This document shows, one piece after another, positions 1 to 9,195 of a stretch of 64,000 nt of DNA (positions are counted from its first letter, which is position 1; every line of letters starts with the position of its first letter). The notes under the pieces are model-generated. The model did not search any database. It saw only the letters and a list, made by a program, of their open reading frames with translations, and was not told the DNA's origin. The DNA is taken from positions 248,001 to 312,000 of the forward strand of contig OZ195520.1 of the NCBI GenBank assembly GCA_964277385.1, written 5' to 3'. Made by a program: the position numbers and the translations under genes. The stretch is from WRAU01 sp964277385. Lineage in GTDB: Bacteria; Pseudomonadota; Alphaproteobacteria; WRAU01; Hepatincolaceae.

Positions 1-12
1 GACTAAATATAA

Positions 13-1383
13 ATGTTAATAGGACTAAGTGTAGCAATAGTTTTTTTATTGCTGTTTTTTGTATTTTTTATTATAAATAGAAATTCAATAATATCTCAAA
101 AAAATAAACTTGATGTGGAATGTAATAATATTCAGCAAGCTTTTAATAAAGCAAGAGAGACAATTGGAGAATATAAAGGTAAATTCTATTTAATAGAAGA
201 ATACAAAAACAATATTATAGAGTTAAAAAAAGAAAATATAGAGCTAAGAGAAATAAATACAGATTTACAAAACAGCCTAATATCATTAGAAACAAGAGAA
301 AAGGCTTTAATAGAAAAAGAAAAATCTGTTAAAACAGAATTTGATAATATCGCTCGTAAAATTTTAGAAGATAACACAAAAAAATTATCAGAATCTTCAT
401 CAATTAAACTACATGATGTACTAAGTCCTTTTAGAGAAAAACTAAATGAATTTCATAAAAAAGTAGATGATGTTTATGTTAAAGAAGAAAAAGAAAGATA
501 TAATCTGAAATCAGAAATAGAAAAATTAGTTAAAACACATGAGAATTTACATTCTCAAGCAGAAAATTTAGTAAAAGCATTAAAAGGAGATAATAAAGTT
601 CAAGGTAATTGGGGTGAGATTCAGCTACTAAAAATCTTAGAAGATAGTGGGCTAATTCAAAACCAAGATTATGTATTGCAAGGCAAGGGATATGGCTTAG
701 AAAACAAATTAGGAGGTCGTCAACAACCAGATGTTATAATAAATTTACCAGAAAATAAACATATAATAATAGATTCAAAAGTTAATTTAATATCTTATGA
801 AAGATATATAAATGCAAAAAATAAAGAAGAACAATCAGAACACTTAAAACAATTTATTTTTTCTGTTAAAGAACAAGTTAAAAATTTAAGCGGAAAAAAC
901 TATCAATCTAATAATAAATTAGGAAGTCCCGATTTTACTTTAATGTTTATGCCAATAGAAAGTGCATACACATTAGCAATTTTAGAAGATAGTACACTTC
1001 ATAATTTTGCATGGGATAGAAAAATTATTTTAAGTAGCCCATCCGTTCTTTTTGTAATGTTAAAAACAATAGCCTATGGAATATCTAATGATAAAAGAAA
1101 CAAAAATATAGAAGCTATTTTTCAAAAAAGTGCAGATATGTATGATAAATTTGTTGCTTTTGTTGAAGATATGAAAAAAATTGAGGATTTTTTAAATAAA
1201 TCTCAAGAATCATATAATTCTGCATTTAATAAATTGTCAACAGGCAGAGGAAATTTAATTTCAAGAGCTGAAAATATGCGAGAAATGGGAATAACTCCTA
1301 AAAAAAGGATTAAAGAATTATTAATTAATAAACAAGAAGAGTTGCCAATTTCTAAAAATAATAATAAAGAATATTTATCTTAG
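13..1383 (+). CDS. rmuC: RmuC-family DNA recombination protein
   Basis: RmuC proteins limit recombination between inverted repeats and are thought to act as membrane-tethered nuclease-like factors; the exact reaction is not settled. The 456-residue protein begins with one membrane segment (residues 1-22) and a long charged coiled coil (about 30-180). The conserved RmuC domain follows, with NWGEIQLLKILEDSGL near residue 198 and a PDVIIN...HIIIDSKV stretch typical of the family and reminiscent of a PD-(D/E)xK core. Length is normal. The start lies only 12 bases inside the window, so the ribosome site cannot be fully judged. The next gene begins 37 bp downstream on the same strand. Confidence 0.93.
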   Translation: MLIGLSVAIVFLLLFFVFFIINRNSIISQKNKLDVECNNIQQAFNKARETIGEYKGKFYLIEEYKNNIIELKKENIELREINTDLQNSLISLETREKALIEKEKSVKTEFDNIARKILEDNTKKLSESSSIKLHDVLSPFREKLNEFHKKVDDVYVKEEKERYNLKSEIEKLVKTHENLHSQAENLVKALKGDNKVQGNWGEIQLLKILEDSGLIQNQDYVLQGKGYGLENKLGGRQQPDVIINLPENKHIIIDSKVNLISYERYINAKNKEEQSEHLKQFIFSVKEQVKNLSGKNYQSNNKLGSPDFTLMFMPIESAYTLAILEDSTLHNFAWDRKIILSSPSVLFVMLKTIAYGISNDKRNKNIEAIFQKSADMYDKFVAFVEDMKKIEDFLNKSQESYNSAFNKLSTGRGNLISRAENMREMGITPKKRIKELLINKQEELPISKNNNKEYLS

Positions 1384-1420
1384 TAAACCAAGTTTAATAT
1401 TAAAAAAACAGGAATTAACA

Positions 1421-2380
1421 ATGAAAAATTCAACATTTATAACATATGATGATAGTGAAATTTATTACTCATTTTGGGATGACTTAACAAAATATGAAGG
1501 GGAAAGTCCAAAAGGGTTAATTCAAATAATTCATGGCATGTCAGAGCATTCAGGAAGATATAATGATTTTGCAGATTTCCTAAATTCGCAAGGATATATA
1601 GTTTATGCAACAGATCATAGGGGACACGGTCGTACAGCAAAAAAAATAGAAAATATTGGTTATATACAAGATAACGATATTTTTCATATGGTTAAAGATG
1701 AGCAAGTTTTTACTCTTTTAATTAAAGAAAAATACCCTGAAATTCCATGTTTTCTTTTAGGACACAGCATGGGTTCTTTTATTTTGCAAAAATATTTACA
1801 ACACATGGGAATAGTTTCTTTGTTGGGTAAAGCTAAGGTGCAGATTAAAGGTGCTATAATTATGGGTTCTGCATTTAGATCTGGCGAGTATTATATTGCT
1901 AAATGGTTATCCCTTATATTTTTAAAAGTATTTGGTGATAAACGTATGCAAATACTAGAAAGTATTTTATCAAAAAAACATAATATTAGAAATCCTAAAT
2001 TTATATTATTATCTAATCCTGTTCAACGTGCAGGTAGTAATGTAAATGCGATAAATAACTCTAAAAAAGATCCTTATTATGCAACGATTTTTTCTACAAA
2101 GTTTTATTATGAACTTTTTACTTTCATGATAGATGTATTTAAACGGTACAACATGGAGCTTATAGAATTAGAGATACCTTTGTTTATTTTATCTGGTAAA
2201 GGAGATATTGTTGGAGGTAAATCTAGAAAAATAAAAAAACTTTATAAAGAATATAAAAATTTGGGTAGTAAAGATTTACATATGAAACTTTATGGTGAAT
2301 CTTTTCATAGAATACTAAGTGATAATGATCAAAAATATGTTTATGAAGATATAAAAGATTGGTTGAATAAAAGGTGTTAA
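1421..2380 (+). CDS. Alpha/beta hydrolase, monoacylglycerol-lipase-like (copy 1)
   Basis: This is a serine hydrolase of the Hydrolase_4/S33 group, whose members cleave monoacylglycerols, lysophospholipids or similar esters. The 319 residues show an oxyanion-hole region IIHGMSEHSGRY (36-47), the DHRGHGRT motif (65-72), the nucleophile elbow GHSMGS with Ser116, an acidic residue in SGKGD, and a catalytic His in ESFHRIL near the C-terminus. The triad therefore looks complete. There is no signal peptide. An AGGAA site lies just before the ATG. A close paralogue follows at 2555, and the two N-terminal halves are nearly identical, so this is a tandem duplication. The substrate cannot be told from sequence; a lipid ester is most likely. 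Confidence 0.87.
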   Translation: MKNSTFITYDDSEIYYSFWDDLTKYEGESPKGLIQIIHGMSEHSGRYNDFADFLNSQGYIVYATDHRGHGRTAKKIENIGYIQDNDIFHMVKDEQVFTLLIKEKYPEIPCFLLGHSMGSFILQKYLQHMGIVSLLGKAKVQIKGAIIMGSAFRSGEYYIAKWLSLIFLKVFGDKRMQILESILSKKHNIRNPKFILLSNPVQRAGSNVNAINNSKKDPYYATIFSTKFYYELFTFMIDVFKRYNMELIELEIPLFILSGKGDIVGGKSRKIKKLYKEYKNLGSKDLHMKLYGESFHRILSDNDQKYVYEDIKDWLNKRC

Positions 2381-2535
2381 TTGTTTTTGTTATATTTTTA
2401 AAAAGAGAGATCAAAGCTGTTTTTTATATACTCAATATAATATGTATTTAATATTCAGAAAATTGTTTCTTATTATTATAAAAAATAATTAGAATATGGT
2501 AGACTGTTTTTTAATAGCTATAATTTATGGGTTAT
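2381..2535 (+). pseudogene. Remnant of the 5' half of crcB left by the tandem duplication
   Basis: The spacer after hydrolase copy 1 aligns with the start of crcB after copy 2. Both begin at the hydrolase stop with AATTG(T/C)TTT, share a block around GATC...CTGTTTTT, and share GTAG(A/G)CTGTTTTTTAATAGC, which lies about 117 bp after the first stop and about 124 bp after the second. In crcB that last block encodes VGCFLIA. The spacer has no open frame. The duplicated unit therefore appears to have included the hydrolase plus the beginning of crcB, and this copy has decayed. This rests on alignment by eye. Confidence 0.6.
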
Positions 2536-2554
2536 TAAAAAATAAGGATTAGAA

Positions 2555-3508
2555 ATGAAAAACTCAACCTTTAAAACATATGATGGTATGGATATTTATT
2601 ACTCTTTTTGGGATGATTTAACAAATTATGAAAAAAAAAATCCCAAAGGTATAATTCAAATAATTCATGGTATGTCAGAGCATTCTAGAAGATATGATGA
2701 TTTTGCAAATTTTTTAAATTCACAAGGATATATCGTTTATGCAACAGATCATAGAGAGCACGGTCGTACAGCAAAAAAAATAGAAAATATTGGTTATATA
2801 CAAGATAACGATATTTTTCATATGGTTAAAGATGAGCAAGTTTTTACTCTTTTAATTAAAGAAAAATACCCTGAAATTCCATTTTTTATTTTAGGACACA
2901 GCATGGGTTCTTTTATTTTACAAAAATATTTACAACACATGGGAATAGTTTCTTTATTAGGTTTAGATTCTAAAATGAAGATCAAAGGTGCTATAATTAT
3001 GGGATCTGCATTTAGGTCGTGGGAGTATAATATTGCTAAATGGTTATCTTTTGTATTTTTAAAAATGTTTGGTGATAAACGCATGGAAATATTAGAAAGA
3101 ATTATTTTTAGAAATCCTAAATTTACATTCTTGTCTAATTGTTTTAAAAGATCATGGGTCAGTAGTAATAAAAATGAAGTAAATAAATACGAAAAAGATC
3201 CTTATTGTTCGATGATTTTCTCTACAAAGTTCTATTATGAGCTTTTTACTTTCATGATAGATGTGTTTAAGTCCTATAATATGGAACTTATAGAGTTAGG
3301 TGTACCTTTATTTATTTTATCAGGTAAGGGAGATATGGTTGGAGGTAAATCTAAAAAAATAAAAAAACTTTATAAAGAGTATCAAAAACTAGGAAGTAAA
3401 GATATACATATGAAACTTTATAGTGATTCTTTACATGAAATATTGCATGATAATGATCAAAAAGAGGTGTATGAAGATATAAAGAACTGGTTAGATAAAA
3501 GATGCTAA
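2555..3508 (+). CDS. Alpha/beta hydrolase, monoacylglycerol-lipase-like (copy 2)
   Basis: Tandem paralogue of the gene at 1421, with 317 residues and the same layout: IIHGMSEHSRRY, GHSMGS with nucleophile Ser116, SGKGD acid region and a His in DSLHEIL. One conserved position differs: the DHRGHG motif reads DHREHG (Glu68). The middle lid region (about residues 145-200) has diverged most from copy 1, including a short deletion, which suggests a changed substrate pocket. AAGGA precedes the ATG. Its last 7 bases overlap the start of crcB, so the two are probably co-translated. Activity is likely but not certain because of the Gly-to-Glu change. Confidence 0.85.
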   Translation: MKNSTFKTYDGMDIYYSFWDDLTNYEKKNPKGIIQIIHGMSEHSRRYDDFANFLNSQGYIVYATDHREHGRTAKKIENIGYIQDNDIFHMVKDEQVFTLLIKEKYPEIPFFILGHSMGSFILQKYLQHMGIVSLLGLDSKMKIKGAIIMGSAFRSWEYNIAKWLSFVFLKMFGDKRMEILERIIFRNPKFTFLSNCFKRSWVSSNKNEVNKYEKDPYCSMIFSTKFYYELFTFMIDVFKSYNMELIELGVPLFILSGKGDMVGGKSKKIKKLYKEYQKLGSKDIHMKLYSDSLHEILHDNDQKEVYEDIKNWLDKRC

Positions 3509-3903
3509 ATTGCTTTATTGTATTTCTAGTAGGTGGGATAGGATCTGTTTTTAGGTATTTGATATCAATTATATTTACTATGCAAAGTATTAATTATTAT
3601 CACCAAAAAGCATTAGCTACCATTTTTGTAAATATAGTAGGCTGTTTTTTAATAGCATTAGCTGATAGTTTACTAAAAAAATATAATTTTAATTTATTTT
3701 CTACATCACAATTTTGTTTGTTTTTTATTACAGGATTTTTAGGGTGATTTACAACTTATTCTTCATTTTTGCTTGATATTTTTAACTATATTGATAGCCA
3801 TAATGTATTTATTGCATCATTATATTTATTGTGTAGTATATTTTTTGGAATTATTGCATTTTTTATAGGGAATTATACTATTAGTTATATAATTGCTTTT
3901 TAA
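3502..3903 (+). pseudogene. crcB: Fluoride channel FluC/CrcB, interrupted by one in-frame UGA
   Basis: FluC (CrcB) is a small dimeric membrane channel that expels fluoride. Reading through a single TGA at 3745-3747 gives a full-length protein of about 133 residues with four hydrophobic segments. The N-terminal part has VGGIGSVFRYL and NIVGCFLIA; after the TGA comes FTTYSSFLLD, matching the family signature G-G-F-T-T-F-S. The TGA replaces the second glycine of that signature. The rest of the frame is open to a TAA at 3903 and no other damage is visible. Either the gene was recently inactivated (GGA to TGA), UGA is read through here, or this is a sequencing error. The start overlaps the upstream hydrolase stop by 7 bp. 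Confidence 0.8.
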
Positions 3904-3970
3904 AATTGTTTTATTTATAATAATTTTGTATTTAATTTAACTGATAAACGGAAAGAAAAGGAATTTAATA

Positions 3971-5128
3971 GTGTCAATACAAAAATTTTTGGAATCTATT
4001 CCTAAAAAAACCTATATAGATTATAATGCAGCAACTCCAGTTTTAAAAGAAGTTATGGATGAAATGATGCCATATTTTTCAACTTGTTTTTACAATATGA
4101 GTAATCCATATTCATTTGAAATTCAAAATCATATTACAAATTTAAGATTAGATATATTGCAAAAACTGGGAGCAAAAACTGGTAAAATAGTATTTTATTC
4201 TGGTGCAACGGAAGCCTTAAACGCTGTATTACAAGGAGTTGTATTAAGTAGCATTAAAAAAGGTGAAACTGGTAAAAATATTATTGTTTCATCTATAGAG
4301 CATGATGCTGTAATTGTTTGTGCTAAAAAACTACAAATATTAGGAATAAAAACTAATATTTGCCCTGTAAATGAAAAAGGAGAAATAAAATTAGAAGAGT
4401 TAAGAAAACTTATTAATAAAGATACTATTCTTGTATCAATAATTCATGTAAATAATGAAACAGGTGTTATTCAACCAATTAAAGAAATTTCTCAAATATG
4501 TAAAGAAAAAAATATACCGTTTCATTCAGATGGAGTATTGGCAGTTGGTAGGATAGACATTTCAGATATAACAAACTATGTTGATTTTTATACAATTTCA
4601 GCTAATAAATTTTATGGTCCAAAAGGCATATCTTTAAATTATATTAGTTCTGATGCTGAAATTGCACCTATAATTTGTGGTTCATCGCAGGAAGAAAATC
4701 TAAGGGCAGGAACTCAAAATGTTCCAAATATAATAGGTTTGTGTAAAGCTTTTGAAATAAGTGATACAAACTACAAAGAAATAAATCAGCATGAAAAAAA
4801 ACTAATTACTGTTTTAAAAAATGAAATATTGAAAGAAATTCCAGATGTAAAAATTAACGGAGAAGGTGCTAATTTAGTAGATAATACCTTAAATGTTTCT
4901 TTTAAAGGTAGAGATAGACACGATATATTACAACAATGTATGGATAGAAATGTCTTAGTAAATGTTGGTGCAACTTATTTAGATGAGCAATCTTCTCATG
5001 TCATAAAAGCTATGTATAAGGATGAGAATTATACAAGAGGCAGTATTAGATTTAGCGTTGGAAAATTCTCTAAAATAGAAGATATAAACATAGTAGTAAA
5101 CGTACTAAAAGATATTCTTGTCTCATAA
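3971..5128 (+). CDS. NifS/IscS-like class V aminotransferase lacking the catalytic cysteine
   Basis: The 385-residue fold is that of cysteine desulfurases: YIDYNAATPV near the N-terminus, SSIEHDAV (His111 stacking on PLP), HSDGV with Asp187, and the PLP lysine Lys213 in ANKFYGPKG, where family members usually have H-K. SSQEENLRAGT matches the usual GGGQE..RSGT. The mobile loop that normally carries the sulfur-accepting cysteine (GSAC) reads GATY, with Tyr336 where Cys is expected. The C-terminal SIRFSVGKF block is intact. Sulfur transfer by the usual persulfide route is therefore doubtful. It may be a different PLP enzyme. The start is GTG, with AAGGAA seven bases upstream. No iscU or iscR lies nearby. 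Confidence 0.8.
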   Translation: MSIQKFLESIPKKTYIDYNAATPVLKEVMDEMMPYFSTCFYNMSNPYSFEIQNHITNLRLDILQKLGAKTGKIVFYSGATEALNAVLQGVVLSSIKKGETGKNIIVSSIEHDAVIVCAKKLQILGIKTNICPVNEKGEIKLEELRKLINKDTILVSIIHVNNETGVIQPIKEISQICKEKNIPFHSDGVLAVGRIDISDITNYVDFYTISANKFYGPKGISLNYISSDAEIAPIICGSSQEENLRAGTQNVPNIIGLCKAFEISDTNYKEINQHEKKLITVLKNEILKEIPDVKINGEGANLVDNTLNVSFKGRDRHDILQQCMDRNVLVNVGATYLDEQSSHVIKAMYKDENYTRGSIRFSVGKFSKIEDINIVVNVLKDILVS

Positions 5129-5174
5129 TTAAGACGAGAATATAAGTGAAAGGGAGTTTTTAAATTCCCTTTTC
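5114..5174. terminator. Convergent terminator hairpins
   Basis: Two hairpins lie between converging genes. The first pairs TCTTGTCT (5114-5121 region) with AGACGAGA. The second pairs AAAGGGA (5149-5155) with TCCCTTT (5166-5172), with T-rich flanks on both sides, so it can stop transcripts from both directions. Confidence 0.65.
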
Positions 5175-5182
5175 TATAAAAA

Positions 5183-5473
5183 TTAGCTAACTTTACAAGA
5201 TTTCACAACTGTATTTATTTTTTCTACATCTTTTAATGGCATATCTTTTAAATTAGACATCTTATCCTTATCAGTAATTATAGCATAAACACTTGGATCT
5301 TTTGTTGAAACGCAAGATAAAAACTTATCAGAAGTTCCATCTTTAGCAATAACTGGTGTAATTTCAGCAATTTTCTTTGTTTTTTTAGCATCATCTAAAC
5401 CTAAAGCATGAACATAAGATGTTGTAGATAGTGCAAAAAATACAAAGAAAAATATAAGTGATAGTTTTTTCAT
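5183..5473 (-). CDS. Small secreted protein of unknown function
   Basis: A 96-residue protein with a clear signal peptide: KK followed by a hydrophobic stretch LSLIFFFVFFAL and a likely cleavage after YVHA. The mature part of about 70 residues is lysine-rich, has two cysteines (in FLSCVST and VKSCKVS) that could form a periplasmic disulfide, and resembles no family I recognise. The ATG at 5473 is preferred over the in-frame TTG at 5485, because GAGGG sits at the right distance before it. It converges on the NifS-like gene and shares its terminator region. Confidence 0.65.
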   Translation of the reverse strand: MKKLSLIFFFVFFALSTTSYVHALGLDDAKKTKKIAEITPVIAKDGTSDKFLSCVSTKDPSVYAIITDKDKMSNLKDMPLKDVEKINTVVKSCKVS

Positions 5474-5627
5474 AATAACCCTCAATTGTAATTAATAATA
5501 AATGATACTAACATAAATGACAGTTATTGTCTATAGTTATTTTATTGTGTTATTAATTTTTATTGGATAATTAAAAACTTTACTGTTATAATTTTATGTT
5601 GTAAAGATAATTAGGTTACTTTTAAAA

Positions 5628-7670
5628 ATGTCTAAAATCTCAAAAAAAAAATTTGAATTAGTATCAAAATATTTACCAGCAGGAGATCAACCTTTTGCTA
5701 TAGATTCATTAGTTAAAGGGATTAATAAAAACAAAAAAAATCAAGTTTTATTGGGAGTTACAGGCTCTGGTAAAACTTTCAGCATGGCAAACATTATAGC
5801 AAAAACTCAAAGACCAAGCCTTATAATGGCTCATAATAAAACCCTAGCTGCACAACTTTATAGTGAAATAAAAGGATTTTTTCCTAATAATGCTGTAGAA
5901 TATTTTATTTCTTTTTTTGATTATTATCAACCAGAAGCATACATTGCAAGTTCTGATGTATATATAGATAAAGATTCTGTAATAAATTCTAAACTAGATC
6001 AAATGAAGCATTCTGCCATATATTCCATATTAGAAAGAAGAGATACAATAATAGTTGCATCAGTTTCTTGCATATATGGTATTGGTGAGAGATCTTTTTA
6101 TGAAAAAATGAAGCTATTATTAGAGCAAGGACAAGAAATATCAATTCCACAACTATGTTTAAACTTAGTAAGTTTACAATATGTAAGAAATGATCTTTCT
6201 TTTGAAAGATCAACGTTTAGAGTTCGTGGTGATGTTGTAGAAATTTTTCCTGCCCATTTAGAGGAACAAGCACTTAGATTATCTTTTTTTGGTGATGAAA
6301 TAGAAAGAATAGATATTATAGATCCGCTAACTGGCAAAAAAATAGAAAAACTAGATTATTTCAGACTATATGCAGCAACTCTTTATGCTACACCAAGTGA
6401 TGTAATTTCTCATGCTGTGCCAAAAATTAGAGCAGAATTACAAGATAGAATAGATTATTTTAGATCACAAGAAAAATTTATAGAAGCCCAAAGAATAGAA
6501 GAACGAACAAATTTTGATATAGAAATGTTACAAGCTACAGGTTATTGTAAAGGAATTGAAAACTATACAAGATTTTTAAGCGGAAGAGAATCAGGAGCTA
6601 TACCATCCACTTTATTTGATTACTTACCAGAAGACACATTAATTTTTGTGGATGAATCTCATGTCTCAGTTCCACAGATCAGAGGAATGTTTAATGGAGA
6701 TAGGAATAGAAAACAGAATTTAGCAAATTATGGTTTTAGATTGCCATCATGTATGGATAACAGACCTCTAAAATTTGAAGAGTGGGAAGAAAAAAGAGGG
6801 AATACTATTTTTGTTTCAGCCACTCCATCCGAATTTGAATTAATACAAACAAATGGCGAAGTTATAGAACAGGTAATAAGACCAACAGGATTATTAGATC
6901 CAGAGTGTTTTGTGCGCCCAATAGAAAATCAAATAGACGATTTAATGATGGAAATCAAAAAAAGAGTTCCTAAAAAAGAAAAAGTTCTAGCAATTACATT
7001 AACTAAAAAAATGGCAGAGCATATTACAGATTATTTTAATGAAAATGGTATCAGAGCAAAATATATACATTCAGATATAGATGCAATAGAACGAGTACAA
7101 ATTATTAAAGCATTGAGACAAGATGAATTTGATGTTTTAATAGGAATAAATCTACTAAGAGAAGGATTAGATATTCCAGAATGTACACTTGTAGCAATAT
7201 TAGATGCCGATAAAGAAGGTTTTTTAAGATCTAAAACTTCTCTTGTTCAAACAATAGGAAGAGCAGCAAGGAATTCTGAAGGAATAGTAATTCTATATGG
7301 CAATAAAATGACAGAATCAATGAGATACGCTATAGGAGAAACTAAAAGAAGAAGAGAAAAACAAGAAGAGTACAATAAAATACATAATATTACTCCAAAA
7401 ACTGTTGTATCTAAATTAATAGATATAGATTTATCTGAAAGTAGTTATAGAACATCAAAGTCTGATAAAAAAATTCTCAAAGCACAAGCAAAAGAGAGAT
7501 TAGAGTTAGAAAAAGAATTAAGATTTATGGATAAATCTGATATAGAAAAACAAAAACAAAAACTTCGTAAAGAAATGATTGCCTGTGCTGATGATTTAGA
7601 ATTTGAAAAAGCTATAGAAATAAGAGCAAAAATCAAAAAATTAGACGATTTATTATTAGAAACAATTTAG
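5628..7670 (+). CDS. uvrB: Excinuclease ABC subunit B
   Basis: UvrB is the damage-verifying helicase-like subunit of nucleotide excision repair, working with UvrA and UvrC. The 680-residue protein has normal length. It shows Walker A GVTGSGKT (about 43-50), the beta-hairpin region rich in Tyr (FISFFDYYQPEAYI), the DESHVSVPQIRGMF block, helicase motif VI region TIGRAARN, and a C-terminal UVR domain (about 640-680) that binds UvrC. No damage to motifs is visible. It stands as a single gene, with about 150 bp of AT-rich sequence upstream and no evident SOS box. Confidence 0.97.
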   Translation: MSKISKKKFELVSKYLPAGDQPFAIDSLVKGINKNKKNQVLLGVTGSGKTFSMANIIAKTQRPSLIMAHNKTLAAQLYSEIKGFFPNNAVEYFISFFDYYQPEAYIASSDVYIDKDSVINSKLDQMKHSAIYSILERRDTIIVASVSCIYGIGERSFYEKMKLLLEQGQEISIPQLCLNLVSLQYVRNDLSFERSTFRVRGDVVEIFPAHLEEQALRLSFFGDEIERIDIIDPLTGKKIEKLDYFRLYAATLYATPSDVISHAVPKIRAELQDRIDYFRSQEKFIEAQRIEERTNFDIEMLQATGYCKGIENYTRFLSGRESGAIPSTLFDYLPEDTLIFVDESHVSVPQIRGMFNGDRNRKQNLANYGFRLPSCMDNRPLKFEEWEEKRGNTIFVSATPSEFELIQTNGEVIEQVIRPTGLLDPECFVRPIENQIDDLMMEIKKRVPKKEKVLAITLTKKMAEHITDYFNENGIRAKYIHSDIDAIERVQIIKALRQDEFDVLIGINLLREGLDIPECTLVAILDADKEGFLRSKTSLVQTIGRAARNSEGIVILYGNKMTESMRYAIGETKRRREKQEEYNKIHNITPKTVVSKLIDIDLSESSYRTSKSDKKILKAQAKERLELEKELRFMDKSDIEKQKQKLRKEMIACADDLEFEKAIEIRAKIKKLDDLLLETI

Positions 7671-8009
7671 TTTGGATTACATAAAAATATGAATCAAAAA
7701 GAACAAAATTAATTTTTAATTACATAAATACTCATCCAATATATAAAACAATTACAAATATAACGTTCTAATATAAATAATGGTTTTTAATTGCTGGATG
7801 TTGATGTATATTTTTTATAAAAATAATACAAAAATATATTCTAATTATATAAAAAATAAATTGGATAAAAAAACAAACTTAATATACTCTTACTAAGAAT
7901 AAAAACGAGCAATATTCAGCAGTCATAAAAAATAACCATATGGCTATCTGTTTTATAAAAATGGAGTTTACTTGATATATAAGTACCTGATAATGCAAAA
8001 AATATAGAT
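7671..8009. other. Intergenic region, 339 bp, no gene seen
   Basis: Very AT-rich spacer between converging uvrB and greA. Stops occur in all frames and there is no strong hairpin, tRNA or repeat. Complementary words CATCCA and TGGATG about 70 bp apart (near 7733 and 7795) are the only structure noticed. Confidence 0.5.
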
Positions 8010-8483
8010 TTACTTATACTCTATATCTAAAATTTCCCAGGATTTTGTAGTTTTAGGTGTTGTATTATCAACAACATCTCCTTTATTTTTTCCAATTAAA
8101 GATTTACCTAATGGAGAGGTATAAGATATTAATCCTTTTTCAAGATTAGCTTCATGTTCGCCAACTATTTGATAAGTTTTCTGTAAACCCTCATCTAAAT
8201 CTTCTAATAATACTGTAGCACCAAACATAACTTTACTACTATTTATAACTGAAGGATCAATAACATTAGCTCTTGAGATTAAATCATCTAAATCTTTAAT
8301 TCTTCCTTCTATAAATGCCTGTTGTTCACGAGCTGCATGGTATTCTGCATTTTCAGATAAATCGCCTAATTCACGAGCACTAGAAATAGCTTTAATTACA
8401 TTCACTCTATCTTCATTTTTTAGTTTATTTCTTTCCGTTTCTAAAGACTTAAGACCTAAGATTGTTATTGGATGTTTTTGCAT
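8010..8483 (-). CDS. greA: Transcription elongation factor GreA
   Basis: GreA rescues backtracked RNA polymerase by stimulating cleavage of the transcript. The 157-residue protein has the N-terminal coiled coil with the acidic tip (AISSARELGDLSENAEYHAA, about 34-53) and the C-terminal domain (GATVLLEDLDEG, YTSPLGKSLIGK). ATG at 8483 is chosen because GAGGA sits six bases upstream and it gives the usual length; an ATG four codons earlier would overlap that site. It lies divergent from yqeY-dnaG-rpoD, a common alphaproteobacterial neighbourhood. carAB, often adjacent in relatives, is absent here. Confidence 0.96.
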   Translation of the reverse strand: MQKHPITILGLKSLETERNKLKNEDRVNVIKAISSARELGDLSENAEYHAAREQQAFIEGRIKDLDDLISRANVIDPSVINSSKVMFGATVLLEDLDEGLQKTYQIVGEHEANLEKGLISYTSPLGKSLIGKNKGDVVDNTTPKTTKSWEILDIEYK

Positions 8484-8704
8484 TAGTGTCCTCATTGTAT
8501 TATTTTTTGTGTGTCATGTACAACTATATACTTTCTTATTATTATTCTTATTGAAGTTATTTTTAATACTTTTTATCACATAATTTATAAACAACATGCA
8601 TTAAATATAATAAAATCCTATATATCAAAGAAATTGATAAAAGAGAACCTTTTATGTTATACTAACTTTATTTAGTAGTATAAAATATTTGAGAGTTTAG
8701 GTCA

Positions 8705-9160
8705 ATGATTAAAGAAAAAATTAAAGAAGAAATGATAATAGCCATGAAGGCAAAAGAATCAGAAAGATTAACAACTATAAGAAGTATTATTGCGAAAATA
8801 AAAGATAAAGAAATAGACATGAGAAGTGCTGAATCTCAACCGGAATTAGATGATACTGGAGTTCTTGTTGTAATGCAACAAATGATCAAACAAAGGAGTG
8901 ATAGCTTTACTGAATTTACAAAAGCAAATAGGCTAGATTTGGCAGGAAAAGAACAAAAAGAAATTACAGTTATAAAATCTTTCATGCCAGAACAATTAAG
9001 TATACAAGAAGTTGAAGTAGCAATTAAAAATGCAATATCAGAAATAAAAGCAGAAAGCATTAAAGATATGGGTAAGGTTGTTCAATTTATGAAAGAAAAA
9101 TATGTGGGTCGTATAGAGCCTGCTGAAGTATCTAAAAAAGTTAAAGAACTATTATCTTGA
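8705..9160 (+). CDS. yqeY: GatB/YqeY-domain protein
   Basis: YqeY proteins share the tail domain of the GatB amidotransferase subunit and are thought to interact with tRNA, but their role is not established. The 151 residues show the typical N-terminal helix (MIKEKIKEEMIIAMKAKE), RLTTIRSI, and the C-terminal GatB-like helical domain with IKSFMPEQLS and KDMGKVVQFMKEKY. It precedes dnaG by 35 bp, the standard alphaproteobacterial order, so it probably shares the dnaG-rpoD transcript. The gene ends with TGA followed immediately by an in-frame TAA. Confidence 0.94.
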   Translation: MIKEKIKEEMIIAMKAKESERLTTIRSIIAKIKDKEIDMRSAESQPELDDTGVLVVMQQMIKQRSDSFTEFTKANRLDLAGKEQKEITVIKSFMPEQLSIQEVEVAIKNAISEIKAESIKDMGKVVQFMKEKYVGRIEPAEVSKKVKELLS

Positions 9161-9195
9161 TAAATAAAAAATAAAATTAGGTTGTTAAAATAATA

